Assembly (NCBI RefSeq): GCF_000429905.1
Contig: NZ_AUCT01000030.1
Location: 1 to 64,000, forward strand
Direction of reading: 5' to 3'
Source: Desulfatibacillum aliphaticivorans DSM 15576
GTDB taxonomy: Bacteria; Desulfobacterota; Desulfobacteria; Desulfobacterales; Desulfatibacillaceae
Length of the DNA stretch: 64,000 nucleotides
Below, one piece after another: positions 52,767-61,840 of this stretch. The translations under genes were made by a program, and so were the position numbers. The first letter of the stretch is position 1. Every line of letters begins with the position of its first letter. The notes under the pieces were generated by a model. The model was not told where the DNA came from. It saw only the letters and a program-made list of their open reading frames with translations, and made no database searches.

Positions 52767-55700
52767 ATGAAGAAGGCGATTGTGGCTATTCTGGTTCTAT
52801 TGACCTTTTTGTCAACAGCCCACGGGGCCGTAATAGGCGACATTGACGGAGACGGACAAATCACCCTCAACGAAGCCATCTATGCGCTCCAGACCGTGGC
52901 GGGATTTTCGGGCCAGGGCCTGACCCAGGAGGAGCAAGGGGATTACCAGCAATCCACGGACCAGACCATTCTGTATATGAACGACCCCAACGGCGAGACG
53001 GCGGTGGAAAACCTGCTCGCCGTGTTTGACGCCCTGGGGCTGATCGCCGCCGTGGAAAGCGGAGACGCCTACGCCTACCTGGCCAACGCCTCCAGTTTTT
53101 CGTGCGGGTCCGTGGCGGATAACGGCGCCAATACCGTGACGTTCACCCTAAGCGGCTGCGGCATGGTAGGGACCATCGTAGTGACCGTGAGCACGGACGG
53201 CCAGTACACGGTCTTCAGCATGACCTTTACGGACGTCAATTATAACGGCTGCGTGATCAACGGCGCGGCAACGGTCAAGGTCGCTGTTTCCGGCGATACG
53301 GCCACGATTATTATTCAATCCACGGCCCTGAGCGTGTGCGGCGTGGCCCTGAACGGCTCCATTACCGTCGTTATGGACAAAAACACCGGAGAAATCGGCA
53401 CGGTCACCGTGGCCAACACCACGTCCTTTACCATGGACGATGGAACGGTGGTGGATATCACCGCGGAAATCACCTACAACCCGGACGGAACCGTTGACGG
53501 CACGGCCACGACCAGCATGGACGGCCAGGATTACTCCTTTGTCATCAGCGGCGTGACCGTGGACCCGGCCTGCGGCATCCCCAACTCCGGGACTATTTCC
53601 ATCAACGGCTTTGTCATGGATTTTTCCAACACCACCTGCGACGATCCCACGGTGGTTGTGTACATCCGGGGCGTACCGGTTGAAATGAACCTGAAAGACG
53701 CCCTGAACCTGGTTTTGGGCGAAGAAGCCGTCAACTTTTTGATGGAGGAGCTTGCCTCCATGGTTTCCGGCGTGGAGGACATGAACGACGCCGTGGAAAT
53801 GCTCAACCTGGATAACGCCATGGACGACAGCCGCAAAGTGTTGGGCGATCCGGATACAATATACAACAACCTGCGCACGGCGGATTTCGCCTGCGGCAGT
53901 GTATCCGTGGGCCTTTTGGCCCGGCAGGTGGTGTTCGACTTCGACCCTGCCTCCGAATGCGGCGTGGACGGCGTGATTACCGTAACCGTCACCAAGCCGG
54001 AGTCCGCCATTATATTTGAAATGGACTACGATCAGGTGACGGTGGGAACCTGCACCATCGACGGCCAGGCCTCGTCCACCCTCTCCTTTGACTCGGGAAA
54101 CATCACCTACACCCATACATCCAGCAACCTGACCGCCTGCGGAGCGACCCTGAACGGAACCTTTTCCGTGACCGTGGACGCGACGGACGGGTCTCTGGAA
54201 TCCGCTTCCATGGCCAACGCCGTCACTTACGACACGGGGAACGGACAAATCACCGTGGTTTCCGATCTCACCAGGGATTCCCAGGGCGTGAGCGGAAACG
54301 TGGACCTGACCACGGACGACGGATATTACGACTGCACCCTGTACAACATCACCATTGACTGGGCCTGCGGCATACCCAACGGCGGAATTCTGGTCGTCAA
54401 CGGGGTGGTCTTGGACTTCTCCAATACCACCTGCGATAACCCGGTGGTCACGGCTACGGTCCGGGGCGTCAGCGCGCAACTCTCCCTGGAAGACGCCGTC
54501 AACCTGCTTAAGGCGGAAGACCCGGCGACCTATATGCTGAACTTCCTGAGCGGAGCCGATCAAGTCACGGAAGGACTGGAAGGCCTGCAGGAGGTCATGG
54601 AGCAGACCGGCATCCAGGAAGCGCAGGAAAAATACGGTTTCGGCGACCGCAAAGCCTACACCGTGGACGACGTACTTAACGAAATCGCAACGACCTTCGG
54701 ATGCGGCGACGTCGCCATTATCATAGGCGCGCCCGCCCTGTCCCTGGAGTTTGACGGAACCTGCGGCATCACGGGCACGTTGACCATCACGGGCACGCAG
54801 ACCCAGGACGGCATTGATTGGGCCATGGATTTCAACCAGATCGAGGTGGAAGGCTGCGTCATTGACGGCCAGACCCAGTCCACCCTGATTTTCGGCGACG
54901 GCGCCGTGCTTTTTCAACATACAAGCTCCAACCTCTCCCTGTGCGGCAACGAACTGGCCGGGACCTTTACAGTTTCCGTGGACTCCACCACCGGCTCCCT
55001 CAATTACATCGCCGTAGACACGGTTGCGGAGTTTGAATACAACCAAAAAAGCGTCGCCGTGGACGCAGAAGTCTTTTATATGCCCGGCGCGGGCCTTTCA
55101 GGCGATGCAATCCTGACGGTGGACGGAAAAACCTTTGACTGCACCTTTGACAACATAACCATCGATCCGGCCTGCGGCATTCCCAACGGCGGAGCCATGA
55201 CCATCAACGGCGTGACCCTGGATTTCTCCGCAACCACCTGCGACGATCCCACCGTGGCCGTCTCCGCCGGAAACCTGAGCACAACCATGTCCATTGACGA
55301 GGTCATGAACCTTCTTATGATGGAAGATCCCATAAACGCCCTGCTGGCCGCCGTGGGAGGCGACAACTCCACCCAGGAGGCTATTGGCAACCTGTTGGAC
55401 GAAGCAGCCATATGGCAGGCGGAGAATAGTCTCCGCTCAAGAAAAATTGACGGAACCCTGACCGACTGGTTTAATGCATACAACGGTTCTTCCTTTGCCT
55501 GCGGATCAATAAACGTCCAGGCGCTTCAAAAAAAGCTCACCATCACCTTTGACGGTTCGGAGCCCTGCAACGCCACGGGTGAGGTAGTCGTGGAAGTGTC
55601 CAAGCCGTTTGAATTTTTCATATACACCATAACATTCAACAATGTCACCACAGAGGCTTGCACCATCAACGGCCAGATCACAGGCGTTTTCGACTTCGAT

Positions 55701-56129
55701 ACCATAGAAAATGCGGTGGCGTTCATTAGCGAAACCACCAACCTGCAGTTCTGCGCCAGCACGTTTAACGGGTCTTCGGCCTTCGTCATCAATACGAACG
55801 ACGGGTCCCTGGAATCCGTGACCGTAGACACGGACGTCAGCCTGGAAATGGACGGCGAATCCGTGACGATCCAGGCCAAGCTGGTCTACGACAGCAACGG
55901 GATTAACGGAACTGCGGACATCAAAAAAGGACGCAAGACTTACGAATGCGTGTTTGAAAACGTAACCATCGACACGGACTGCGGCATTCCCAACGGGGGA
56001 ACCATTACGGTCAACGGCGTGGAAGTGGATTTCTCAAGCACGAGTTGCGCCAATCCTTACGTCACCGTTACGGTGCGGGGCAGGTCCGTGCAGATGTCCC
56101 TGGAGGACGCCGTTGCCATGCTTTGGTAA
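52767..56129 (+). CDS. Secreted cysteine-rich protein with four tandem domains
   Basis: 1120 residues with AAGGAGG before the ATG. A signal peptide (about 1-20) is followed by one EF-hand-like loop, DIDGDGQITLNE (about 27-38). Four copies of a ~265-residue domain then begin near residues 112, 374, 644 and 910, each with F-x-CG at the start, C-x-I-x-G in the middle, and CGIPN-GG, a V-x-DFS phrase and a final TTC or TSC. Each copy has about seven conserved cysteines, suggesting disulfides. A helix with SLEDAVNLL closes each copy. I do not recognise the domain. The protein probably acts outside the cell or in the outer membrane. Confidence 0.85.
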   Translation: MKKAIVAILVLLTFLSTAHGAVIGDIDGDGQITLNEAIYALQTVAGFSGQGLTQEEQGDYQQSTDQTILYMNDPNGETAVENLLAVFDALGLIAAVESGDAYAYLANASSFSCGSVADNGANTVTFTLSGCGMVGTIVVTVSTDGQYTVFSMTFTDVNYNGCVINGAATVKVAVSGDTATIIIQSTALSVCGVALNGSITVVMDKNTGEIGTVTVANTTSFTMDDGTVVDITAEITYNPDGTVDGTATTSMDGQDYSFVISGVTVDPACGIPNSGTISINGFVMDFSNTTCDDPTVVVYIRGVPVEMNLKDALNLVLGEEAVNFLMEELASMVSGVEDMNDAVEMLNLDNAMDDSRKVLGDPDTIYNNLRTADFACGSVSVGLLARQVVFDFDPASECGVDGVITVTVTKPESAIIFEMDYDQVTVGTCTIDGQASSTLSFDSGNITYTHTSSNLTACGATLNGTFSVTVDATDGSLESASMANAVTYDTGNGQITVVSDLTRDSQGVSGNVDLTTDDGYYDCTLYNITIDWACGIPNGGILVVNGVVLDFSNTTCDNPVVTATVRGVSAQLSLEDAVNLLKAEDPATYMLNFLSGADQVTEGLEGLQEVMEQTGIQEAQEKYGFGDRKAYTVDDVLNEIATTFGCGDVAIIIGAPALSLEFDGTCGITGTLTITGTQTQDGIDWAMDFNQIEVEGCVIDGQTQSTLIFGDGAVLFQHTSSNLSLCGNELAGTFTVSVDSTTGSLNYIAVDTVAEFEYNQKSVAVDAEVFYMPGAGLSGDAILTVDGKTFDCTFDNITIDPACGIPNGGAMTINGVTLDFSATTCDDPTVAVSAGNLSTTMSIDEVMNLLMMEDPINALLAAVGGDNSTQEAIGNLLDEAAIWQAENSLRSRKIDGTLTDWFNAYNGSSFACGSINVQALQKKLTITFDGSEPCNATGEVVVEVSKPFEFFIYTITFNNVTTEACTINGQITGVFDFDTIENAVAFISETTNLQFCASTFNGSSAFVINTNDGSLESVTVDTDVSLEMDGESVTIQAKLVYDSNGINGTADIKKGRKTYECVFENVTIDTDCGIPNGGTITVNGVEVDFSSTSCANPYVTVTVRGRSVQMSLEDAVAMLW

Positions 56130-56162
56130 AATCAGGACTATTGGAGGAAAAAACCTGATTTT
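56128..56162 (+). terminator. Possible terminator of the four-repeat gene
   Basis: AAAATCAGG and CCTGATTTT form a nine-pair stem overlapping the TAA stop, with a 17-base loop and a short T-run within the arm. The following TGTAAC is weak as a U-tract. Confidence 0.4.
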
Positions 56163-56232
56163 GTAACATATGGCCTTCTTGCTGCGACTACTATGGTAGA
56201 CTAACAGGACTATCGGCCGGGAGGGGTACGCC

Positions 56233-56715
56233 ATGCTTAAGAAGACTTGTTTGAGCTTCATCATACTCGCTGCTCTATCATGGGCGACGGGCATGCCGGG
56301 CGCTTTTGCCATGGAAGATATGAGCGCTGAGGAATTAGCGGCTGTCGAAACGCCGACGAACATCCAGGGGCGCATTTGCAAGGGACCCGAAAAGCCTTGC
56401 AGGCAAAACGCGGACCTGGAGCCTCTGGGGAATGAAGGGGACTCTGCGAGAGCGGAATCCTTGGACGATGAGTTTCGGAATTTTGATCTCGACATGCGTC
56501 TTTCGGAGGAAAGGGCTTATTCCGGCGCCGACTCATTGGACTTTTCAACCCCTGAGTCCGAGCCCGAAATAGTGGTCATTTCGACGGTGCAGGAAGGCTT
56601 GGACGTTATCAATGAGTTGACGTCCAGCGCCAACAAGTCGGCCGGGGGCGGTTTGGTTTTCTCTTTGGATAAGGAACATAACAGGATCAACATGGTCGTC
56701 CAGCCCGGCCTATAG
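56233..56715 (+). CDS. Small secreted acidic protein of unknown function
   Basis: 160 residues, beginning with a signal peptide (LKKTCLSFIILAALSWATG to GAFA, cleavage near residue 26). The mature part is acidic and low in hydrophobics, with a C-x7-C pair (CKGPEKPC) near residue 50. The C-terminal 50 residues (IVVISTVQEGLDVINELTSS) resemble a short FlaG-like or helical segment. I do not know the family. Start preceded by GGGAGGGG. It lies 104 bases after the four-repeat gene on the same strand and could be a partner in secretion or surface function. Confidence 0.6.
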   Translation: MLKKTCLSFIILAALSWATGMPGAFAMEDMSAEELAAVETPTNIQGRICKGPEKPCRQNADLEPLGNEGDSARAESLDDEFRNFDLDMRLSEERAYSGADSLDFSTPESEPEIVVISTVQEGLDVINELTSSANKSAGGGLVFSLDKEHNRINMVVQPGL

Positions 56716-56853
56716 GGCAGCGCCCGGCAAGACTGTTTGTCGGCTGCCGCCCAGGGCGGCAAGTTAAGAACTCAACTTTCGGGATTGGAAGTAGTGCTTT
56801 GAAATCAAGCATTTATGTATGCGGCTCAGATTTATCTATATGCCAGAGCCCGA
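56716..56853. other. Short intergenic stretch
   Basis: A hairpin-like GCCGCCC/GGGCGGC pair follows the stop of the small secreted gene at about 56746-56760. Otherwise nothing is seen before the composite repeat at 56854. Confidence 0.35.
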
Positions 56854-56970
56854 GAGTCATGGTCCCTTCCCCCCTGGCGGGGGAAGGGCAGGATGGGGGG
56901 GAACTATCCGTAATAACGTACAATATCACCCCCACCCCAACCCTCCCCCGTCAAGGGGGAGGGAGTTTTG
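56854..56970 (+). repeat. Composite palindromic element, plus orientation
   Basis: It matches the reverse complement of 34107-34252: flank GAGTCATGGTCCC, then the CTTCCCCCCTGGCGGGGGAAG hairpin in part, a variable interior, and CCCTCCCCCGTCAAGGGGGA with GGGAGTTTT at the end. The left hairpin also occurs alone at 102-124 and 521-541. Confidence 0.7.
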
Positions 56971-57116
56971 GGGACGCCGGCCTTGATGCTTTACACCTCA
57001 TAGCCTACTGCAATCCTTTGAATATATGCAGAAAAATTGATTCCCGAAAGTTGCGTTAAGAGGGTGCGCCGCGGCCATGCCTCGGCAGCAAAGGAGATCT
57101 TCACGCAAAAATAACG

Positions 57117-57157
57117 CCGCCGGCCCGGATTGATTTCCGGGCCGGCGGTTTTTATTT
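57117..57157. terminator. Bidirectional terminator
   Basis: CCGCCGGCCCGG (57117-57128) and CCGGGCCGGCGG (57137-57148) form a perfect 12-pair stem. On the plus strand TTTTTATTT follows; on the minus strand CGTTATTTTT follows. It serves the rightward gene ending at 56715 and the leftward methyltransferase gene, whose stop is at 57183. Confidence 0.85.
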
Positions 57158-57182
57158 GAACCTTAGTTTGGCGTGAACGAAA

Positions 57183-58775
57183 TCATCCAACCAGCAGCGC
57201 GTTGTTCTTCAGGTAATTCAGTCCGTTCTCAACGACCTTTTCCATGGTCGTTTGAATGAATTCCGGGTCCTCAACGGGTTTGCCTTCGCGTTTTAGGGAA
57301 AGGACGCCTTCTTTCACCAGGGCGACCATGCCTTCCACCAGCGCCGCCTTGTCCCGGGTTCCGTCCGCCAAAGGAATCATGTTCATCAGAGCCGCGTCCA
57401 GGGGCACGGTTTCGTGGCGCTGATTGACCGTCCGGGGACGCATTTTGGCGTATGCAGCGCCCAAAGGGCTGACCTTGGGCTTTTCGCTGACTTCAGAGAC
57501 AAAATCGCCTTGCCACAAGTGGTATTCCACAAGGCTGATGGTCATGCATTGCAGCATGTCTGCGAGAAGAATTTGCTTAAACTGCGCGTCTTCCACTTTT
57601 TCGGCTTCGGCTATCCCCTCTTCCACCAATTTCTTTTTGGCGGCGGCCGTCAATTCATCGATGCCCAAGGCCTTGGGCCAGACTTCTTTAAGCGCAAACA
57701 GGGCGGCTTTGGTAATAGGCCGGGATATGGAAATGGAGGGGCCTTTGGGGCTTTTGAAGGTAATCCGGGTTTCTGCGGACAGGTCGGTCAAATCGTCCTG
57801 AGCCTTGGCCGAAGAGGCAAAAAGGTATTTTTCAAGGCGGTCCGCCGTCACGTTGCGATTGACGGGGCTTCCGGTCTTGCACATGATGGTCTGGCGAAAC
57901 ATGCGGTTGCGGACGAAATCCATGTATTGCTCGGTCTGAATGATGTTCTTGCTGACCCTCTTGAGCGTCTCGCTGACCTCTTTGGAAAACCCGGACGTGA
58001 GCATGGTGCTGAAATCGGATTCTCCCAGGTATTGCACCCCGTGTTTGTTGGCCATTTCGGCGAACTGATGAAAGTACATGGGCTCGTTCCGATCCTCAAG
58101 GTGCTCGTGAAAAAGGTAGTAGTCCTTGCTCTTTTTCAGGAGGTCCATCTCGCTTTTCAAAAGCAGGCCGTAGTAGTTGTTTTCCGTGGGAACGGATTTG
58201 GCCAAAAAGTCCACCAAAGCCCTCGCCTGCTGCACCTTGCGCGGTTGATCTTCAAACTGGGCTGTGTGGTACAGCATCATGTGGCGGATCATGCCGCGCA
58301 TGTGCCAGCCGGGATACACATTATAAGAAAGGTAGGCCAGGCCGCCGTCCGTGAGATTTTCAGAGCACACGGCCATCATTTTTTCCTGCACTTCCCCAGG
58401 CACCCAGGAAAATACGCCGTGGGAAATGACAAAGTCGAACTTTCCCCAGGACTCGTCAATGTCCATGATGCTGGCGTTTTCAATGCGGATGTTTTTCAGG
58501 CCCAGGTCCTCGATCACATTGCGGCCGACCTTCACCTGCTCCAGGGCCAGGTCCACGCCCACAAATTCCGCCTCAGGAAAGTGATAAGCCATGGGAATGA
58601 GGTTGCCCCCCGACGCGCATCCCATTTCCAGCACCCGGCATTTTTGGATGTCCGGAGGATTCAAGCCGAAGAGCGCCGCCAGGGCCGCCAGGCGTTGCGG
58701 GTGCGTTTGCGGGAAAGGGTTGCTTTCATAAGGGACGTCATCATAGGAAGTGCGCTGTACGATTTCCTCGGTCAT
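57183..58775 (-). CDS. SAM methyltransferase with regulatory domain
   Basis: About 530 residues from the ATG at 58775 (AAAGGCG upstream; a GTG at 58790 is the alternative). The N-terminal half is a class I methyltransferase with motif I VLEMGCASGGNLIPMA (about 46-61) and an acidic FVGVDLA. The middle and end form the methyltransferase regulatory domain (about 215-300) and a winged-helix-like tail. Substrate unknown; relatives often lie beside surface or glycan genes. It is divergent from the SapC gene, with a promoter at 58885-58913. Confidence 0.82.
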   Translation of the reverse strand: MTEEIVQRTSYDDVPYESNPFPQTHPQRLAALAALFGLNPPDIQKCRVLEMGCASGGNLIPMAYHFPEAEFVGVDLALEQVKVGRNVIEDLGLKNIRIENASIMDIDESWGKFDFVISHGVFSWVPGEVQEKMMAVCSENLTDGGLAYLSYNVYPGWHMRGMIRHMMLYHTAQFEDQPRKVQQARALVDFLAKSVPTENNYYGLLLKSEMDLLKKSKDYYLFHEHLEDRNEPMYFHQFAEMANKHGVQYLGESDFSTMLTSGFSKEVSETLKRVSKNIIQTEQYMDFVRNRMFRQTIMCKTGSPVNRNVTADRLEKYLFASSAKAQDDLTDLSAETRITFKSPKGPSISISRPITKAALFALKEVWPKALGIDELTAAAKKKLVEEGIAEAEKVEDAQFKQILLADMLQCMTISLVEYHLWQGDFVSEVSEKPKVSPLGAAYAKMRPRTVNQRHETVPLDAALMNMIPLADGTRDKAALVEGMVALVKEGVLSLKREGKPVEDPEFIQTTMEKVVENGLNYLKNNALLVG

Positions 58776-58884
58776 TTTTTCGCCTTTCACAATATTGCTT
58801 TATGGAAGTGTGGGATGGGAACCAAGCCGGTATTGTGAAATACCTAACAGTTCACATAAAAAACGTTGCCTTTTGCATGGCTTT

Positions 58885-58913
58885 CTTTTAGTAGAGAGAA
58901 TGTAAATGGTCAA
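58885..58913 (-). promoter_or_regulatory. Leftward promoter of the methyltransferase gene
   Basis: TTGACC (58913-58908) and TAAAAG (58890-58885) are 17 bases apart on the minus strand, about 110 bases before the ATG at 58775. Confidence 0.45.
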
Positions 58914-58935
58914 GTATTTAAAATGTATATGGCGG

Positions 58936-58964
58936 TTGACCGCAAGCAATCAGTGTGGTAGACA
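58936..58964 (+). promoter_or_regulatory. Rightward promoter of sapC
   Basis: TTGACC (58936-58941) and TAGACA (58959-58964) are 17 bases apart, about 77 bases before the ATG at 59041. The -10 is weak. The two divergent promoters lie back to back. Confidence 0.4.
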
Positions 58965-59040
58965 GGAATTCTGATTCCAACCATCTATCCATGGGTTTTG
59001 CACAATCGTATTCCAGATGAATTGAAAGGAGAAACCTGGT

Positions 59041-59760
59041 ATGGCAGAACAAGGCATTTACAAAAACCCCATCTTTCTTAACTCCGTGACGCACAAATCG
59101 GTCAAAGTGGCCCCGGTGAAAGATTACTCTTTTGCATCCAAACTGAACTCCGTTGTGATCGTAGGACAGGAGTTCCTGGAAGCCGCTAAATTTTTTCCGG
59201 TTGTTTTCACGCGTGCGGGGGAAGATCAGATAGTTCCTGTGGCTATTCTTGGGTTGCGTAACGAAGAAAACCTGTTTGTGGGCAAGGATGGCAAATGGAA
59301 AGAGGGGTCTTACATGCCTGCCTATTTCCGCCGTTATCCTTTTGTCCTGGCTTCCAACGTGGGCGAAGACGCCTCCTACGCCGTTTGCGTGGACTCGAAC
59401 TTCGAGGGCTTCGGCAAAAGCGAAGGCATGGCCCTGTTTGACGACGACGGCAAACAAACCGACGAGTTCAAAAGAGTGGTGCAGTTCCTTCAAAATTACC
59501 AGGTGCAGCACGAGGCCACCAAAGAAATGGTCAAGCTGCTCCAGGAATATGAACTGTTCAAAGACGTTTCCGCTAACATCACCCTGCCCAAGGGCGAAAA
59601 AATCGGGTTCGGCCGCCTGCTGATGGTGGACGAAATGGGAATTTTCAACCTGGACGACGAAAAAATCGTCAACCTGGTCCGCACCGGCTACCTGGCCTGG
59701 ATCTATTCCCACCTGTACTCCCTGTCCAATTTCAGAAGCCTCATGGGCATGATCAAATAA
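59041..59760 (+). CDS. sapC: SapC-family protein
   Basis: 239 residues, with GAAAGGAG before the ATG. It matches the SapC family along its length: FPVVFTRAGEDQIVPVAILGL (in pieces, about 52-72), GKWKEGSYMPAYFRRYPF (about 83-100) and FGRLLMVDEMGIFNLDD. SapC was first met beside S-layer genes in Campylobacter, but its biochemical role is unclear and many holders have no S-layer. There is no signal peptide, so the protein is cytoplasmic. It is divergent from the methyltransferase gene and ends at a strong terminator. Confidence 0.88.
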   Translation: MAEQGIYKNPIFLNSVTHKSVKVAPVKDYSFASKLNSVVIVGQEFLEAAKFFPVVFTRAGEDQIVPVAILGLRNEENLFVGKDGKWKEGSYMPAYFRRYPFVLASNVGEDASYAVCVDSNFEGFGKSEGMALFDDDGKQTDEFKRVVQFLQNYQVQHEATKEMVKLLQEYELFKDVSANITLPKGEKIGFGRLLMVDEMGIFNLDDEKIVNLVRTGYLAWIYSHLYSLSNFRSLMGMIK

Positions 59761-59787
59761 GACAGGTTTACAGCCAGTAAAGAATCA

Positions 59788-59834
59788 AAGGCAGTCCTGC
59801 CGGGCGTCTACCCCCGGCTTGACTGCCTTTTTTT
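59788..59834 (+). terminator. Terminator of sapC
   Basis: AAGGCAGTC (59788-59796) and GACTGCCTT (59821-59829) form a nine-pair stem containing an inner CCGGG/CCCGG pairing, followed directly by a run of eight T. It is a textbook intrinsic terminator. Confidence 0.9.
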
Positions 59835-59861
59835 TGCGCGGATAAATTGGACCGTTGTTTT

Positions 59862-59895
59862 CCTCGTTCCCATGCTTTGCGTGGGAATGCATACC
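59862..59895. repeat. Short GGGAATGCATACC hairpin element
   Basis: TTCCCATG-CTTTG-CGTGGGAA with the tail TGCATACC matches the element at 711-744. Confidence 0.5.
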
Positions 59896-59969
59896 ATAAC
59901 TATTTGAAACCCAAATAATTTCAAACAGATGCCACTCGACTTGAAGCCCTTAACGCACAAAATGTAAAA

Positions 59970-60140
59970 TCAGCTATTGCGCTCCATTTCGATGAACGCC
60001 TTGATTTCGTTCAATACGAAGTATTTTTTCAAGGCCCGGGCCAATTCCTCCTGGCTGGCGGCCTTGCCCGTGACTTCCTCCATAAATTGCATGGCGAAGT
60101 CCAGGGCGTCGTTCAGTTCCTTTTCCAATTTTTCCGGCAT
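59970..60140 (-). CDS. Small helical protein, unknown
   Basis: About 56 residues from the ATG at 60140 (MPEKLEKELNDALDF), preceded by GGGAGA. The product is two amphipathic helices, with FAMQFMEEVTGKAASQEELARAL and a final FIEMERNS. No family is recognised. It follows the glycosyltransferase-like gene after 40 bases on the same strand and is probably co-transcribed with it. Confidence 0.55.
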   Translation of the reverse strand: MPEKLEKELNDALDFAMQFMEEVTGKAASQEELARALKKYFVLNEIKAFIEMERNS

Positions 60141-60180
60141 GCTGTTCTGTCTCCCGATTTTTGTTGCTGACGGCCCGGCC

Positions 60181-61776
60181 TTAGTCATCCGCACCGTTCA
60201 TTTTTTTTCTAAGCATATCCAGGCGAATCCGGTGCCTGTCCGCATCCGGATTCAAACGCACCGCCTGGGTGTATTGCACCAGAGCTTCGCTGTTTCTGCC
60301 CAGCCGTTCCAGGGCCAGGGCCAGATTGTAGTGGGCGAAGGCGAATTCCGGGTCCAGGCGAATGGCTTCCCGGAAATAAGGAATAGATACATTCTCCCGG
60401 CCCTGGTTGTAAAGAGTGGTTCCCGCATTATAAAAGGCCATGGACGTCATTTGATTTTTAAACGGCAAAGGCTGATTGACCAGCAGGGCTATAACAAGCG
60501 CCGACGCCAGACAAAGCGCAAGCTGCTTAATGCGCCAAGCCATGAGCATCGGCGCCGCCCCGGCCAATCCCGCCCCTGCGAATATGGCCAGAATAGGGAT
60601 AATCGGCGCCCTGTACCGGGCGAACACATAAAACAAAATGGTGGAGGCGAAAAAACCCGCCGCCGAAACATATAGCAGGCCCAGGCTTTTCTTGTCCCGA
60701 ATGGCGACGCATACTCCGAAAACCGCCAGGGGCAGCAGTATTCCAAAATGAAAATTTTCGGCAATGGCTCCCAGAATGCGGGAATGCTTCTCGTAGATGT
60801 ACTGGCATTCGGTGTCCGGCAGTTCGGTTGCGTTCCAGAACAGCCAGGATTTTTGCAGCATAAGCGCGGCCCAATGGCCGGGGCTGGACAGGATGAAGTC
60901 CAAAGCCTTTCCTGTCCAATAACGGGAAACCTGGGCCGGAGTCAGCTCCCGCCCTTCGGCCTCCTGGGCGAGGCGGGTTGCGTCCTCCCGTTCGAACTCG
61001 GTCATGCCCCGGCCTTCCACCAGAGGCATGTACATGCCGTTGGCCTCTGGATTGTTGCCTATGTAAAAATTGGGGCCGAACTGGGAGGTTGTAATAAAAA
61101 ACCGCCCGCCCACTACCTGGTTTCTGACGCCTACCGGTATAAGGATCAGGGCTGTCCCAAGAAAAAACGCAAGCGCCCAGGACAAGCGTTTTCTCCTTGA
61201 TTGATCCCCATAGCCCCAAAAGATCCACAGGCCCGCCAGAAAAACCAGCAGCAACGCATTTTCCCTCACAAGGCACAGCAGGCCCAAACAAACGCCGCTT
61301 GCAAGCCATACAAAACGGGACGGGGCGTCTTTCCCTTTCCCTGCAATGTATAGAAACAGCGCCGTAAAAAAGAGGGCCAGTACAGTCTTCTGGATGAGTA
61401 CGTCAAAATAAACGGCCGGAGGGTAAAGGGCCATAAGAAAGCCCGCAACCGCTCCGGCATTGAGGGAAAAATAACGTTTTCCCGCCGCGGCGGTCAGGAC
61501 GCAGGTTATGCTTCCGATCGCCGCCTGGATAAGGCGGACCGTGAAGAGGTCCGGCCCGAAAATCCGATAAACCGCCCCCAGAAAATAAGGATACAACGGG
61601 GCCTGGTAAAACACCTTGTCCCCCAGCCAGTCCCCTCCGGCGATCTCCCTGGCCCAGGCGTCATAGGACGCCGCATCGTTCATAAGCAGAGAAAACAAGG
61701 GCGTCCGGGAGATTTCCAGGCAGTAAAACAGCCGCACCAAAAAGGCCGTTGCAAAGACGGCCCCCAAAAGCGCCAT
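60181..61776 (-). CDS. GT39-like glycosyltransferase with C-terminal TPR
   Basis: About 531 residues from the ATG at 61776. A longer form from a TTG at 61890 would overlap yjbQ by 50 bases. The first ~400 residues hold about ten membrane helices; DAASYDAWAREI and QAPLYPYFLGAVYRIFG, with a loop carrying Asp, follow the pattern of ArnT/PMT-type enzymes that use polyprenyl-linked sugars. The last ~80 residues are two TPR units (AFAHYNLALALERLGRNSEAL). It would glycosylate lipid A or a protein at the outer face; the substrate is unknown. Transcribed after yjbQ in the same run. Confidence 0.8.
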   Translation of the reverse strand: MALLGAVFATAFLVRLFYCLEISRTPLFSLLMNDAASYDAWAREIAGGDWLGDKVFYQAPLYPYFLGAVYRIFGPDLFTVRLIQAAIGSITCVLTAAAGKRYFSLNAGAVAGFLMALYPPAVYFDVLIQKTVLALFFTALFLYIAGKGKDAPSRFVWLASGVCLGLLCLVRENALLLVFLAGLWIFWGYGDQSRRKRLSWALAFFLGTALILIPVGVRNQVVGGRFFITTSQFGPNFYIGNNPEANGMYMPLVEGRGMTEFEREDATRLAQEAEGRELTPAQVSRYWTGKALDFILSSPGHWAALMLQKSWLFWNATELPDTECQYIYEKHSRILGAIAENFHFGILLPLAVFGVCVAIRDKKSLGLLYVSAAGFFASTILFYVFARYRAPIIPILAIFAGAGLAGAAPMLMAWRIKQLALCLASALVIALLVNQPLPFKNQMTSMAFYNAGTTLYNQGRENVSIPYFREAIRLDPEFAFAHYNLALALERLGRNSEALVQYTQAVRLNPDADRHRIRLDMLRKKMNGADD

Positions 61777-61840
61777 CCAGCCTCGCCGCCCTCCCCCGCC
61801 GTTTGCGGATATCCCCCGATGCCCGGCGTCTTCCAAAAAT

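Noticed and set aside
53148..55046. Long minus-strand open frame across the four-repeat gene
   Set aside because: It is antisense to a protein with clear repeats and a signal peptide, has no family features and arises from codon bias.
57414..58838. Long plus-strand frame opposite the methyltransferase
   Set aside because: It is a shadow of the real gene, which has SAM motifs and a ribosome site.
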